Shown: positions 53,382 through 63,258, counted from the first letter of the stretch. The stretch: DNA of 64,000 nt from Wolbachia endosymbiont of Spodoptera picta (GCF_018141665.1 NZ_CP067976.1:1178001-1242000); one strand, 5' to 3'. Program-made: numbers and translations. Notes: a model not told the origin generated them from the letters alone.

Positions 53382-54364
53382 ACCCCAGTTATGGATTAAC
53401 CAACACAGTAAGGCTTAGAAATAGAAGGCTTTTTTGACTGCATGGAATATGAAATTAATGTAGAAAAATATGTACCAGAAAATTTATTGGCGATCTGTGC
53501 CGTGTATTTTCAAGCTCAAATTTATTTTTTAAACAACCAAAGACTGTCTCAATACTCGACCTTTTTCTCAATAAAGCCTTCTCTTTTAGTGAGATTAGTG
53601 CGTTTTTCATGCCTTTTTTCACTTTAGTGACAAGCTTTAAACCTCTATCGAAGAGTTCCTCAAAGAGCTCCTTCTTGATATAGCCTTTATCTCCGAACAA
53701 AAGTCCTGTCAGTCTTTTAGTTATAGTTGGCACAGGTTTTCTGTCATCAACGTTACCTTTGGTTAGAGTAAGTGATTGAATTTCTCCAATTTCGTTAATC
53801 ACCAAGTGCAATTTAAAGCCAAAAAACCAACCATACGTGCTCTTACCAATTTCTGCTAAACCATCAAAAACTTTGTTCCTAGAGATCCTTTTCTTGTGGC
53901 AAATGGCAATCGTAGAAGTGTCAATGTAGGAAGTACCTGTCATTTTCGCTTGTTCGCAGAACCATTGAAGAAGTAATGCTAAATACCGTAAAACTCTCGG
54001 CTTTAAGGCAATAAATCTGTGATATGAAGGCATCTTTGAAAATTCTGATCTATAGAGTAACTTAAGGTAACAAAGATAAAAAGCCTTGAAGTTTTTACAT
54101 GGCGATTGGTGGTATAACAGGATTATGGTTAGCATTTCTGAGTGCGCTATTTCTGGTACTCTGGTTGGTTTTTTGCCATTTGATAAGAACTTATTTGCAA
54201 AATTTTCATCTACTACACGACAAAAATCCTCGACGCAGCAGTAAAGTTCTGTAATATCTTTCTTCATGGGTAACCTCTTAAATTATTGCTAAAATACTTG
54301 AGTTTACCCTATTTCCCTCTTTATTAATTCTACTTTTATCTGTTTTCTAATCCATAACTGGGGT
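53382..54364 (-). mobile_element. IS982-family insertion sequence
   Basis: A 983-base element with inverted ends ACCCCAGTTATGGATTA at 53382-53398 and its complement at 54348-54364, flanked on both sides by TATA (53378-53381 and 54365-54368) as a likely target duplication. Removing the IS and one TATA recreates the GTA-relic sequence CAGCTTATAGAGGA, which encodes AYRG, so the insertion site is exact. Confidence 0.88.
53396..54267 (-). pseudogene. IS982 transposase with 3' frameshift
   Basis: Starting at the ATG at 54267, 270 residues are readable: the N-terminus MKKDITELYCCVEDF, SEMLTIILLYHQSPCKNFKA, the DDE-type core with SYIDTSTIAIC, LLFGDKGYIKKEL (second Asp) and KRSSIETVFGCLKNKF (Glu), and RHRSPINFLVHIF. 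There a single missing T in the run at about 53462-53466 gives an early stop at 53455; adding it restores STLISYSMQSKKPSI and a natural stop at 53396 in the IR. The catalytic residues are intact, so the product may lack only the last 20 or so residues. Confidence 0.85.
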
Positions 54365-57066
54365 TATAGAGGAATATCTTACATAGTCATCAAAAATTTT
54401 CCTTTGGCAGACTATAGTAATCGTGTTCCGGTGTTTACATTTGAAGTGCAAACTGCACTGAAGCTCAGTGGATTCTCAGTAGCAGAAAACATTAAAAATA
54501 TCAATATCATACCAGGTTCAGGGGAGTTTGTGTATGATACGAAAATACAGAAGAAAATTGCACGAGAAAAAATAAGCAGTAGTCAATATATTCCCTATGG
54601 ACCGGCACAAAGAGTAAATCACAATAATCACACAAAAAAGAGCGATGCTATGCTTTCTTTGGACCAATTGAAGGAAAGTTTACCAAATGTTGAATGGGCA
54701 TCGGTAGTGGTTAATTGGTTTGCAAGCAGTTTGAATATCAAAGATTGTAAAATATATCCTGCAGTTGAATTTCAAGACGATTCTGCTATAGTGCCTGATG
54801 ATTGGCAAGTAGGAAATATAACCAGGATAATGCCCAGCTCATTTCAAAAGATAATCATGGCAATCCAAGATATGGTGGTACAGTTAGCGATGCAGCACTA
54901 ATAAGATATATAGAAGAGCTGCATAGCAGAGGTTATAAGGTGATGCTCTATCCAATGCTCTTGCTTGACACAAAAAACAAAGAGTGGCGAGGAAAATTGA
55001 GCGGTACTCCTCAGGATATAAGTGATTTTTTTGAGAATCAGTATAGCAAATTCATAGAGCATTACACGAGCATTGCCAAACAAACTAAAGTGGAAGGGTT
55101 TATAATCGGGTCTGAATTTGCGCAGCTCACCAGAGTGAAAGATGTAGAGGGTCACTATCCTGCAGTAGCAGAGCTAGTTAAAGTTGCAAAGCAAGTAAAA
55201 TTTCAGCTTGGAAAAGAAGTAAACGTAACTTACGCTGCCGATTGGAGTGAGTATCATTCATATGATGGTTGGTATAATATGGATGAACTATGGTCTTCAC
55301 AGTTCATCGATGTTATTGGCATAGATGCTTATTTTCCACTCACCGATGGCGAAGAACCTCCTTTTGGCTATTCTGCGAAAGATGTAACGGGTGGTTGGAG
55401 CAGTGGGGTAGGGTATGATTATTTTTACGATTACTCAAAAAGTGATCCTGAGAAAATAAAGTATAATAACAGCAAATATGCGTGGAAAAATATCGAGAAA
55501 TGGTGGAGTGAAGTTCATGTAAATCCAGGTGGTAGTAAAACAAAATGGCAACCAAAAATGAAGAAAATATAGTTTACCGAATATGGATTTCCCAGTATGA
55601 ACGGCTGCACTAATGAGCCCAATGTGTTTGTTGATAAAGGTAGTATAGAGAGTAAATATCCACGATACTCAAACGGAGAGGTGAGCTTTCTTTCGCAGAA
55701 AACTGCAATCGAAGGAACATTAAAAAAGTGGCAAAGCTCAGAAATGGTGGAGAAAATGTTCCTCTGGGCGTGGGATGCAAGGCCATTTCCTTATTTTCCC
55801 AACTTGTGTGATATGTGGGCTGACTGCCATAACTGGCAGACCGGGCACTGGATTCAGGGAAAAATTTCACAACTTAATGTTTCCGATGTTTTGTCTGATC
55901 TGTTGCAAAAGGTAGGTCTCAAAGACGATCAGTTTGATACAAGTGATGTTAAAGGATTACTATCTGGGTATGTAATAAATGATCAGCAACCCGTACGCTC
56001 AATTATTAAAATGCTGCGAAGGTGCTATTTTTTTGATGTGGTTGAACAGAACTCAAAACTGAAATTTATTCAAAAGGGCAGGGGAGTGACAACTGAAATA
56101 CCAATTGGCGAGATGGTTACCAATAACGTTGCAAAACTTGTTAATATTAGTCAGCTAGATTTAAATAGTAAAGTCAATGTTGTCTATTTTAACCGCAATT
56201 TTGGCTATCCAATTGATGTGAAATATGCTGAACTGCCAAAGCAGGGCAATGCTGCAACAGTTGAAATACCTCTCATTATGGAGGAAGGGGAGGCGCAAAA
56301 TATAGCTGAAGTTTTACTTTATTCTTCGTGGTAAGAGAGAAATGTATACAACTTTAAGCTCCCGATAAAATATGCATGGCTTTTACCAAGTGATGTCATA
56401 GCAATTTCAGATGGCGAGAAAAGACATACGATGAGAATTATAAAAACAAAGTTTGAAAGCATGTCCATTCAAGTAATGGGAGTTAGTTATGATCCCTCTA
56501 TATACAAGCTCTCCTTTCCTTCAACAAGATCACTTATGCTTAAAGAATACCCTCCTTCTCACATCAGTAAATCTATCGTAGAAATGATAGATTTACCGTA
56601 TATTAAAGATAATATCTCAATCTTTACTTTAATTAGTGAAGAGGAAAGTTGGAAAGGAGCAACGCTCTTTATTTCGTATGATGATAAAGATTATAAGCCT
56701 ATCGCAAGCGCAAATACACAATCTACTTACGGATATGTTATGGAATCTAGCAATGAGGAGATTACAGTAGTGCTGCGTTTTGGTGAGCTAGATGCAACTG
56801 CGTTAGCACTGATTGGCAAAGAGGTAATAAAATTACAAAGTGCAAAGCTTATAGATAAGAATAAATACAAATTGAGAGACCTAATTAGAGGTCAAAAAGG
56901 CACTAAGAAATATGAACACACTGCAGGTGAAAAATTCGTTCTGCTTGATCATTCAATAATTTCTTTCAAAGTACAAAGGGGTAAAAAGTTTTATCTCAAA
57001 GCAGTCACCTACGGTGACTCATTGGATAATACGAAAGCGAAACTATTGATCAAGAACTTCAGCTAA
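54365..57066 (+). pseudogene. GTA tail (orfg15/host-specificity-like) relic, 3' part
   Basis: After the IS the frame resumes as RGISYIVIKNFPLADYSNRV and VPVFTFEVQ, the expected continuation of the GTA tail protein. A G was lost at about 54827 (AGGAT for AGGGAT), after DDWQVGNITR, and the frame goes on as DNAQLISKDNHGNPRYGG into the TIM-barrel domain (MLYPMLLLDTKN, IIGSEFAQLTRV, ADWSEYHSYDGWY, VIGIDAYFPLTDG). TAG at 55570-55572 replaces the Trp of IWFTEYGFPS. The next part has the ARPFPYFP and WADCHNWQTGHW blocks; TAA at 56332-56334 interrupts SSW-ERNVYNF. The frame ends at 57066, short of the usual C-terminus. Many independent hits show long neutral decay. Confidence 0.85.
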
Positions 57067-57142
57067 CCAACAGGTATATTGATTTACACTTTATTAAAAA
57101 ATCCACTATAATATTAATATAGCAATATAGTAAGGTAAAATA

Positions 57143-58285
57143 ATGATCGGTAATGTAAAAAAATTATCAAATAAAGCACCAATAATACTAACATGGGTGC
57201 CAAGAGTGCATGGTGCATCTTTACCGAATGGTAAAAATAGTACCCTGAATTATTTAGAAATAATTAAAAATCATAAATTAACAAATAAAGAGGAGAGAGA
57301 CATATATCTGGTTATAAATGGTCCTGGATTTGAAGAAAATCAAATAGATAGTTTAAAACATGAGCTGAAAGGAATTGAAGGAGTACATGTTATAGACTTG
57401 CATCAATGGACTGGAGCGAAATAGATACAGGATGGAAAATAGATGGTAAAGACATTAGCATAAAGGATTTCTTCAAAAATATGTATAATATGTCGGAGGA
57501 GCAAAGGATGTATTTTGCTATTGAAATAGATACTTTTAGATTAATTGCTCTTGCTCTTTCAGAAAAAATGACAGGAGAGAAAGGTGCAATATATAGACTT
57601 TGATTCTTTAAAACCCATTCCCACTCATATAGGGAAGGATATAACAATTTCTGAGGGGATATTGTTGGGACCGATTGTTGTAGGTATTAACGATAGTGGA
57701 AAAATCGTTTATACACAGTTAAATAATGACTTAATTGCGATAAATGATTTAAGCATAGCAGTTGATATCTTATCTAAGTATAAAAGTGAAATACTAAGTC
57801 AAAAAGAAATGTGCGGTAAATTAGTAGAGTATTTACCTTCAGCTATAATTAAACTAGGTGATTGCATCAGTATGCTTGAAAAAGAGGAAGAGATGAAAAA
57901 GGAAGAAGAGAAAGATGAAATAAAAAGGATTATCAAAGAAGTGAAGAATCAGAAAGAGTATTCAGAAAGGTGTGTAGAAGATTTAAGCAATGGTAGAATA
58001 GCGACGTTATATGAACAAGCTTTTTTTCCCTTCCTTACCCAATTTGGAGCAAATTTAGGTCAACGAAATGTTGTGAGGATAGTGCATGATAAATTAATTG
58101 GTCAAGAAGAAAGCAAATGGAAGTCATTTGCTTTTGGAGAGAACAATGGTAACTATAGAATGACTCTAGCAGAAAGTGATTTATCCTGGATGAAAGGAAA
58201 AGATCTATACCGTGAACGAGTAGATAACAAGCTGGAAGGAGCAGAAGTAGACAGGGTAGCAATGGAAAAGCTATCGCTTACATAA
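57143..58285 (+). pseudogene. Glycosyltransferase (sugar-binding DXD type) candidate effector, two frameshifts
   Basis: Three overlapping frames give one protein of about 380 residues. Part 1 (57143-57424) starts with KAPIILTWVPRVHGASLPNG and IYLVINGPGF; part 2 has MSEEQRMYFAIEIDTFRLIA and the helix EKMTGEKGAIY; part 3 begins IDFDSLKPIP. The combination EIDTFRLIALALSEK, then GAIY and DFD (codons 57596-57604), is the pattern of the DXD sugar-transferase fold (Gly_transf_sug and TcdA/TcdB-like). The second break is a lost TA unit: adding it gives GAIYIDFDSLKP. The first break is near 57406-57420. The C-terminal 180 residues are coiled coil and unknown. Family call is from motif recall. Confidence 0.55.
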
Positions 58286-58291
58286 CAGTTA

Positions 58292-58331
58292 TTAAAGGAC
58301 TTTTCTATATTGAAAATAGAAAGTCCTTTAA
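58292..58331. terminator. Stem-loop after the glycosyltransferase-like gene
   Basis: TTAAAGGACTTTTCTAT at 58292-58308 pairs with ATAGAAAGTCCTTTAA at 58316-58331 with one bulged T. It starts 7 bases after the stop codon. The stem has A/T-rich ends that can serve as a T-run in both directions. Confidence 0.5.
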
Positions 58332-58404
58332 AGCAAAGGTTCTAAATAATTGACAGTCAATAAAATATAATACTAGTATTAATCTATGTGATAGAGGGAA
58401 TAAT

Positions 58405-59201
58405 ATGTCAAAAAAAATAGTTAATGCACTGAAAGATAAGGAGAGGGAGAGGAGATATGCTGATTTGAAGTCTACAGAAAGTTCTGATTATAGAACATAT
58501 AAGGATTTGGATATGGACTTCAATAGTGAATATGAATTTGTTTGTGACCTTGTTATTAATGGGAAGGCAATAACTAATGATTTCATTAAAATTTATATTT
58601 AAAACATGAAAATCTCATTACAAAGGACAAAAAAGGGAGTTATCGTCTGTTTCTTAAGCAAATCTTCACGGAACACGCCGGTGCAGCAGTTCCAAATGAC
58701 TCTATTATGGAAGAAGTGATAACTTATTATAACAGGTCTGGGTACAAGCAATTCTTTTCTTCTCAAAGTCAAGCACTTCATTCTTTTGGATTGTGCATGT
58801 ATTCATTCCACTATTTAGTTCCTTCTTACAGAGAAAGGACCTATATAAGTTGTGAAGATCGAAATTGTCTGAAGTTCAGTTTTAGCGTAAATGATGGCAT
58901 ATATAACGATAATAAAATTTTAGTATGTGATTTACAAAACTCAGTGGAGTTTAAACTAAAATGTGAAGTATGAAGAAGGTAAGGTGTCTCTTACTATATT
59001 CCTAAGGAGCTGAAAAACTACAAAGCAAATGATAAGAATTTGTTTGATGTTATTATTGAGTATTTTCAGAAATTTTGCGAAAAATTTGGATTTCACTTTT
59101 GTGAGGAAAAATTTGAGCATAGTCTGGATAAGCCACTTGGAGCATTAAGTGATATAAATACATTCCAAGATAAGAATCTAAACTTGAAGAATTTAAAATA
59201 A
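58405..59201 (+). pseudogene. Dead tandem copy of the following unknown gene
   Basis: Reading across frames gives MSKKIVNALKDKERERRYAD, KHENLITKDKKGSYRLFLKQ, AAVPNDSIMEEVITYYNRSG, CLKFSFSVNDGI, SVEFKLKCE and IPKELKNYKANDKNLFD, matching the intact neighbour at 59322-60140 piece by piece. The first frame stops at 58602, the second runs 58640-58973 in another phase, and the rest is in a third phase with stops near 58973-58990. So it is a diverged tandem duplicate with at least two frameshifts and a nonsense codon. Confidence 0.8.
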
Positions 59202-59321
59202 GATATTGAAATCTCTGCTTTTTTTAATAAGGTGAGTATAATAAAAAGTAAATCAAGTTTTACAGAAAACCTTTACTTATGATGAAAAGTACGTAATACG
59301 TATATAATATAAGATTGTGAT

Positions 59322-60140
59322 ATGTCAAAAAAAATAGTTAATGCATTAAAATCTGAAGTAAAAAAGCTCAAATATGCTGATTTAAAGTCTATGTCAATAA
59401 AATCAGATAATTGGAACTTTAGTTACAAAACATATATTGACCTTGGTAGATCACACAACCTTACTATTAATGAGAAAGAAGTGCCTAATGAGCTTATCGA
59501 GGAGCTATATTCAAAACATAAAGATCTCATTTTAGGGAATGAAAAAGGAAAAAGAAACTATTGTTTGTTTCTTAAAGTAGTCTTTATGGAAATGTTTATA
59601 CGTGTTGGTGCAACAGTTCCAAATGACCCTATTATAGAAGAATTGATAACTAGTTATCATCAAGAAGGATATAATCATTTTTTGTTTCTGCATTTATTAA
59701 AGGCTCTTTTTCCACTTGGCTTGCTTGTGTTAGATTCTGATATAATAATAACTTATAGTATGGATTGTCATAGTTCCAATTGTCTAAAACTCAGTTTTAG
59801 CATGGAATGTATAAGGGTACTTAGCAGTGATCTTGCTAATGATATCAAAACACCAAGTTTTTACAGTTCAGTAGAATTTAAACTGAACTGTAAGGGTAGA
59901 AATGTAACATATGAAGATGGTAAAGTGCTTATTAATATTCCGAAAGAGCTGAAAAATCATAAAGCAAGTGGTAGAAGTTTGTGTGACATTACTATTGAGT
60001 ATTTTCAAGAATTTTTTGGAAATTTGGGATTTAAATTTGAGATAAAAGTGGAACATAGTCTAGGGGAGCCACTGAAGGTATTAAATGATGTAAGTGTGCT
60101 TTGCTCTCAGTTAGAATGTATCCGTTCAGCAGAGTGGTAA
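59322..60140 (+). CDS. Unknown protein, intact member of a tandem pair
   Basis: The 272-residue protein is not one I recognise. It starts MSKKIVNALKSEVKKLKYAD; the middle has a hydrophobic stretch (FLFLHLLKALFPLGLLVLD, about 127-145) that could be buried or membrane-associated, and the second half is beta-rich with CLKLSFSMECIRVLSSDLAN, SVEFKLNCKGRNV and a DITIEYFQEFFGNLGF helix. No signal peptide. The preceding gene is a decayed copy of it, so only this copy remains open. The location after a T4SS-effector-like relic and before lipA suggests an accessory gene. Confidence 0.65.
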   Translation: MSKKIVNALKSEVKKLKYADLKSMSIKSDNWNFSYKTYIDLGRSHNLTINEKEVPNELIEELYSKHKDLILGNEKGKRNYCLFLKVVFMEMFIRVGATVPNDPIIEELITSYHQEGYNHFLFLHLLKALFPLGLLVLDSDIIITYSMDCHSSNCLKLSFSMECIRVLSSDLANDIKTPSFYSSVEFKLNCKGRNVTYEDGKVLINIPKELKNHKASGRSLCDITIEYFQEFFGNLGFKFEIKVEHSLGEPLKVLNDVSVLCSQLECIRSAEW

Positions 60141-60204
60141 AATAAATTAGACGAAACTAATAAGTGGGTATCATGAAAGTAGCTATCATTCAGTCTTTTC
60201 ATGC

Positions 60205-60362
60205 AAAAAACAATGATGTCATTCCAGCGCGTGACCAGTTCTGATTGCCTGGTCAGTCCTCTTGATTTCAGTGTTAGGCTACTCGAATAACAGGTGTTAC
60301 TGAAATAACACCGATGGGCTACTGGAAGGATAAGAGGCTACTTGAATGAAAAGAAAGGGAGC
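60205..60362. repeat. Palindromic and GGCTACT-type repeats before lipA
   Basis: The gap 60141-60398 contains GTCATTCCAGCGCGTGACC and then several units with the core ggctactYgaat (about 60272, 60327, 60350), the same words as in the 52495-52873 cluster. No gene is seen in the gap. Confidence 0.55.
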
Positions 60363-60398
60363 AATGGCTTGCACATTTCCTTGAACAGATAGGTTAAA

Positions 60399-61271
60399 TT
60401 AGGTTGAAGTTTTAGCAGCAGCAAGTCTGTTAAAATCTTCTTCAGCGTGGTACGATGACCGCGTTAATGGGCTTGATGCAACTACCAAAAAGCCTTTGGA
60501 ATAAGCAATATATTTATAATGCTCAAACTCTTCTGGGGTAACATATCTATCAACCTTTACATGCTTTGGAGTTGGTTGCAAATATTGACCAATTGTAATG
60601 AAGTCAACTTCGGCTCTACGTAAATCATCCATAACCTGAAAGATTTCTTCTTTTGTTTCTCCAAGACCAACCATAAGCCCTGACTTCGTAAAAAGTTTAG
60701 GATTAATCTGTTTCACCATCTTTAGCAAATATAGTGAATGAAAATAACGAGCTCTTGGTCTTATTTTTGCATACAGCCTTGGTACTGTTTCGATGTTGTG
60801 GTTATAAACATCAGGTGATGCAATAGCTATTGCTTCAAACGCTCCTTTCTTATTTAAAAAATCAGGAGTGAGGATCTCTATTGTTGTTTCCGAAGTTATC
60901 TTTCTAATTTCTTCTATACACCTTATAAACTGATTTGCACCACCATCTGGTAAATCGTCACGGTCAACAGAGGTAATGACAACGTGCTTTAAATTTAACT
61001 TTTTTATTGCTTTTGCTAAATTTTCTGGTTCATGAGGATCGAGCTTATCAGGAATGCCAGTTGCAACGTTGCAAAACGCACAAGCACGAGTACAAACAGA
61101 ACCGAGAATCATCACAGTAGCATGACGTTTATTCCAACATTCACCAATATTTGGACACGCAGCTTCCTCGCATACTGTATGTAAGTTATGTAGCTTAACA
61201 GTGTTTAAGGTTTCATTGAATATTTTACCAGCTGGAGCTTTTGCTCTGAGCCATATAGGCTTACTATGCAT
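60399..61271 (-). CDS. lipA: Lipoyl synthase
   Basis: LipA inserts two sulphur atoms into octanoyl groups of the E2 subunits, for example of the pyruvate dehydrogenase whose E1 beta is encoded at 41474-42472. The 290-residue radical-SAM protein has both cluster motifs: Cys34, Cys39 and Cys45 (auxiliary cluster, C-x4-C-x5-C in CEEAACPNIGEC) and Cys60, Cys64, Cys67 (CTRACAFC). It also has VVITSVDRDDLPDGGA and, near the end, the conserved Ser in SPLTRSSYHA. The start overlaps the rpmB end by eight bases. Confidence 0.96.
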   Translation of the reverse strand: MHSKPIWLRAKAPAGKIFNETLNTVKLHNLHTVCEEAACPNIGECWNKRHATVMILGSVCTRACAFCNVATGIPDKLDPHEPENLAKAIKKLNLKHVVITSVDRDDLPDGGANQFIRCIEEIRKITSETTIEILTPDFLNKKGAFEAIAIASPDVYNHNIETVPRLYAKIRPRARYFHSLYLLKMVKQINPKLFTKSGLMVGLGETKEEIFQVMDDLRRAEVDFITIGQYLQPTPKHVKVDRYVTPEEFEHYKYIAYSKGFLVVASSPLTRSSYHAEEDFNRLAAAKTST

Positions 61272-61578
61272 CTGAAACAGCTAATTCTACCTCTTGTTTT
61301 GCTAAAACTTTCTTTAATCTTCTTTTTATCTTTTGTGCTTCTTTACTTAGTTTAATTGTTTTTGTATTGAGCAAGAAAGCATCAAGATCACCTTTATAGT
61401 CTATAGTTCTTAAAGTTCTTGTTGCTATACGAAAGCTAAACTTTTTGTCTAATATATTACTCGTCAATGTAACTTTATGTAAATTTAAGAGAAAGGTACG
61501 CTTTGTTTTACGATTTGAATGCGATACCTTATTACCAAAAGACTTTTTTCTATTTGTTAACTCACAAATTCTACTCAC
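61264..61578 (-). CDS. rpmB: 50S ribosomal protein L28
   Basis: Small basic protein of 104 residues with the L28 start MSRICELTNRK and GNKVSHSNRKTKRTFLLNLH, then FRIATRTLRTIDYKGDLDAFLL. It has a helical, Lys-rich C-terminal extension of about 30 residues (SKEAQKIKRRLKKVL), common in alphaproteobacterial L28. Eight bases overlap with lipA suggest coupling. Confidence 0.95.
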   Translation of the reverse strand: MSRICELTNRKKSFGNKVSHSNRKTKRTFLLNLHKVTLTSNILDKKFSFRIATRTLRTIDYKGDLDAFLLNTKTIKLSKEAQKIKRRLKKVLAKQEVELAVSDA

Positions 61579-61632
61579 TTCAATATACCAATTTATCCTA
61601 TGTAACTAGGTTAACCTGATATAGTTAAATAG

Positions 61633-61956
61633 TCAACTCCCTTGCTTGATTTTTATACCATATACTGCCTTATAGCCAAAAAACACTGTAATTTTTTCTA
61701 TTACAAGAGAAACCATATGCTGCATTTCTAATGCTTTACTGCTATTTGTTACTAACAGATACAGCACACCAGAGTTTACGTTTTGTGCGTATGAGATCTT
61801 TTGTGGTTTTGTACATTCTGCTAATTCCTCTCCAACTATACTTTTCCAGTTTAAAATAAGACGTATTTCATTTTTGCTGATCTTATTTTTCATGCATTTT
61901 AATGCATAGTTTTCTATTATAGATTTTAATTTCTTTGGCCCGCTATATTTAAACAT
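61633..61956 (-). CDS. DUF721 (DciA-like) protein
   Basis: The 107-residue protein has the DUF721 pattern: a helical start, ILNWKSIVGEELAECTKPQKISY and a beta hairpin GVLYLLVTNSSKALEMQH followed by VSLVIEKITVFFGYKAVYGIKI. DUF721 includes DciA, which loads the replicative helicase in bacteria without DnaC. Location upstream of rpmB on the same strand. Assignment is by pattern; the helicase role is inferred from the family. Confidence 0.8.
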   Translation of the reverse strand: MFKYSGPKKLKSIIENYALKCMKNKISKNEIRLILNWKSIVGEELAECTKPQKISYAQNVNSGVLYLLVTNSSKALEMQHMVSLVIEKITVFFGYKAVYGIKIKQGS

Positions 61957-62223
61957 CTTTCCAGTGCTTAAAATTAAATTATGTTACAACTTTCTTATAC
62001 AAAAAACTAACTTATTGTTTTCATGACCCTCGGCCTCACACATAAAAAGCAGTATTTGTATATCTAGCATTTGCCAGAATTTTGTGTTTCCTACCTTGTA
62101 ATCATTTTTAATTTTAATTTGTTAAATTATTATGAAGCTAAGTAAAATTCGAGTAAAGTATAGTATTTCCAAGAAGATTATCTTTTTACTGTATGCCGTA
62201 ATTTTCTTATAGCTATCTGTTTT

Positions 62224-62418
62224 TTAAGATCTTTCTGCAATCGAAGCTGCTTGAATGGCCTCTAATATTTTTTCATTACAATACTTTTCATCATCATCAA
62301 ACTCTTCTAAATCCAAGACTTTTCTTTTAAGTTCAGTGAATCTAATACTAATTATATCTTCATTTGGAAATTTCTCTTCTAGAGCTTCTGCAATATCTTC
62401 TATATCAAGCCATTTCAT
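62224..62418 (-). CDS. iscX: Fe-S assembly modulator IscX
   Basis: The 64-residue acidic protein fits IscX closely: MKWLDIEDIAEALEEKFP, IRFTELKRKVLDLEEFDDD and KILEAIQAA. IscX modulates the cysteine desulphurase complex. In enterobacteria it is the last gene of the isc operon; here it is far from iscU-hscA and stands 20 bases after a tRNA-Leu, on the same strand as rpsD. The 61957-62223 gap on its other side shows no gene. Confidence 0.92.
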   Translation of the reverse strand: MKWLDIEDIAEALEEKFPNEDIISIRFTELKRKVLDLEEFDDDEKYCNEKILEAIQAASIAERS

Positions 62419-62438
62419 ACTTTTTTAATAAATTAAAC

Positions 62439-62525
62439 TGGTGCCCATGGGGAGACTTGAACTCCCAAGGTCGCAAAACCCACGGATTTTAAGTCCGCTG
62501 CGTCTACCGATTCCGCCACACGGGC
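62439..62525 (-). tRNA. tRNA-Leu (anticodon TAA)
   Basis: Acceptor GCCCGTG pairs with CATGGGC (one G-U); anticodon loop CTTAAAA with TAA between GCGGA and TCCGT; class II long variable arm; T-loop TTCAAGT; discriminator A and encoded CCA at 62439-62441. It begins 5 bases after the rpsD stop, so rpsD-tRNA-iscX are probably on one transcript. Confidence 0.96.
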
Positions 62526-62530
62526 TTTAT

Positions 62531-63145
62531 TTATCTAGAGTAAAATTCTACTACTAAATTGACTTCCATGTCTGCTGAATATGGGACTTCGGAATATTGA
62601 GGCGCTCTCAAATACTTCACTGAAAGTGCTTTGCTATCTGCCTCTAAATAATCTGGAGCCTTACGTTCTTGTTTTTGTTCAGCCTCTATTAATATAGGAA
62701 TTTTTGCTGCTCTTTCCCTTATTTTTACTATATCACCAGGCTTCACTCTATAACTTGATATGTTAACCACCTTATCATTAACTGTAACATGCTTATGAGA
62801 TATAAGCTGTTTTGCCGAGTAAATTGTTGGCACAAAACCAGAGTGATATAAAACAGAACTTAACCTTGATTCTAAGGCACCAATAAAATTATCAGCCGTA
62901 TAACCTTTTCTTTTGTAAGCATCTAAAAATGTACGTCTAAGCTGTTTGCTTGAAATTGCATAGTAGAACTTAAATTTTTTATGTGCAGCAAACTGCTTAC
63001 CAAAGTCAGATAACTTCTTAAATCCAAGAATACCATGCTGACCTGGAGGGTATTTTCTTTTATTGACCGAATCTTTTGCTCTACCCCATAAGTTTACACC
63101 AAGCCTGCGACTGATTCTATACTTTCTATTGATAACAGTTGTCAT
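62531..63145 (-). CDS. rpsD: 30S ribosomal protein S4
   Basis: S4 is a primary rRNA-binding protein. The 204 residues have the family pattern: KYRISRRLGVNLWGRAKDSV, YPPGQHGILGFKKLSDFG, the S4 RNA-binding domain with LESRLSSVLYHSGFVPT, ISHKHVTVNDKVVNISSYRV and the end VEFYSR. The Cys cluster is absent, as in many proteobacteria. It is divergent from tkt with about 110 bases between. Confidence 0.96.
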   Translation of the reverse strand: MTTVINRKYRISRRLGVNLWGRAKDSVNKRKYPPGQHGILGFKKLSDFGKQFAAHKKFKFYYAISSKQLRRTFLDAYKRKGYTADNFIGALESRLSSVLYHSGFVPTIYSAKQLISHKHVTVNDKVVNISSYRVKPGDIVKIRERAAKIPILIEAEQKQERKAPDYLEADSKALSVKYLRAPQYSEVPYSADMEVNLVVEFYSR

Positions 63146-63258
63146 ACAAAAATTCTCATAATCTAACTATAAATTATTAATGATTTTAACATTAAGTGTC
63201 AACTTGTTTTTGCCACTATGATATAGTATACTTCACTTTTAAGTTTTCCTATTAATAC

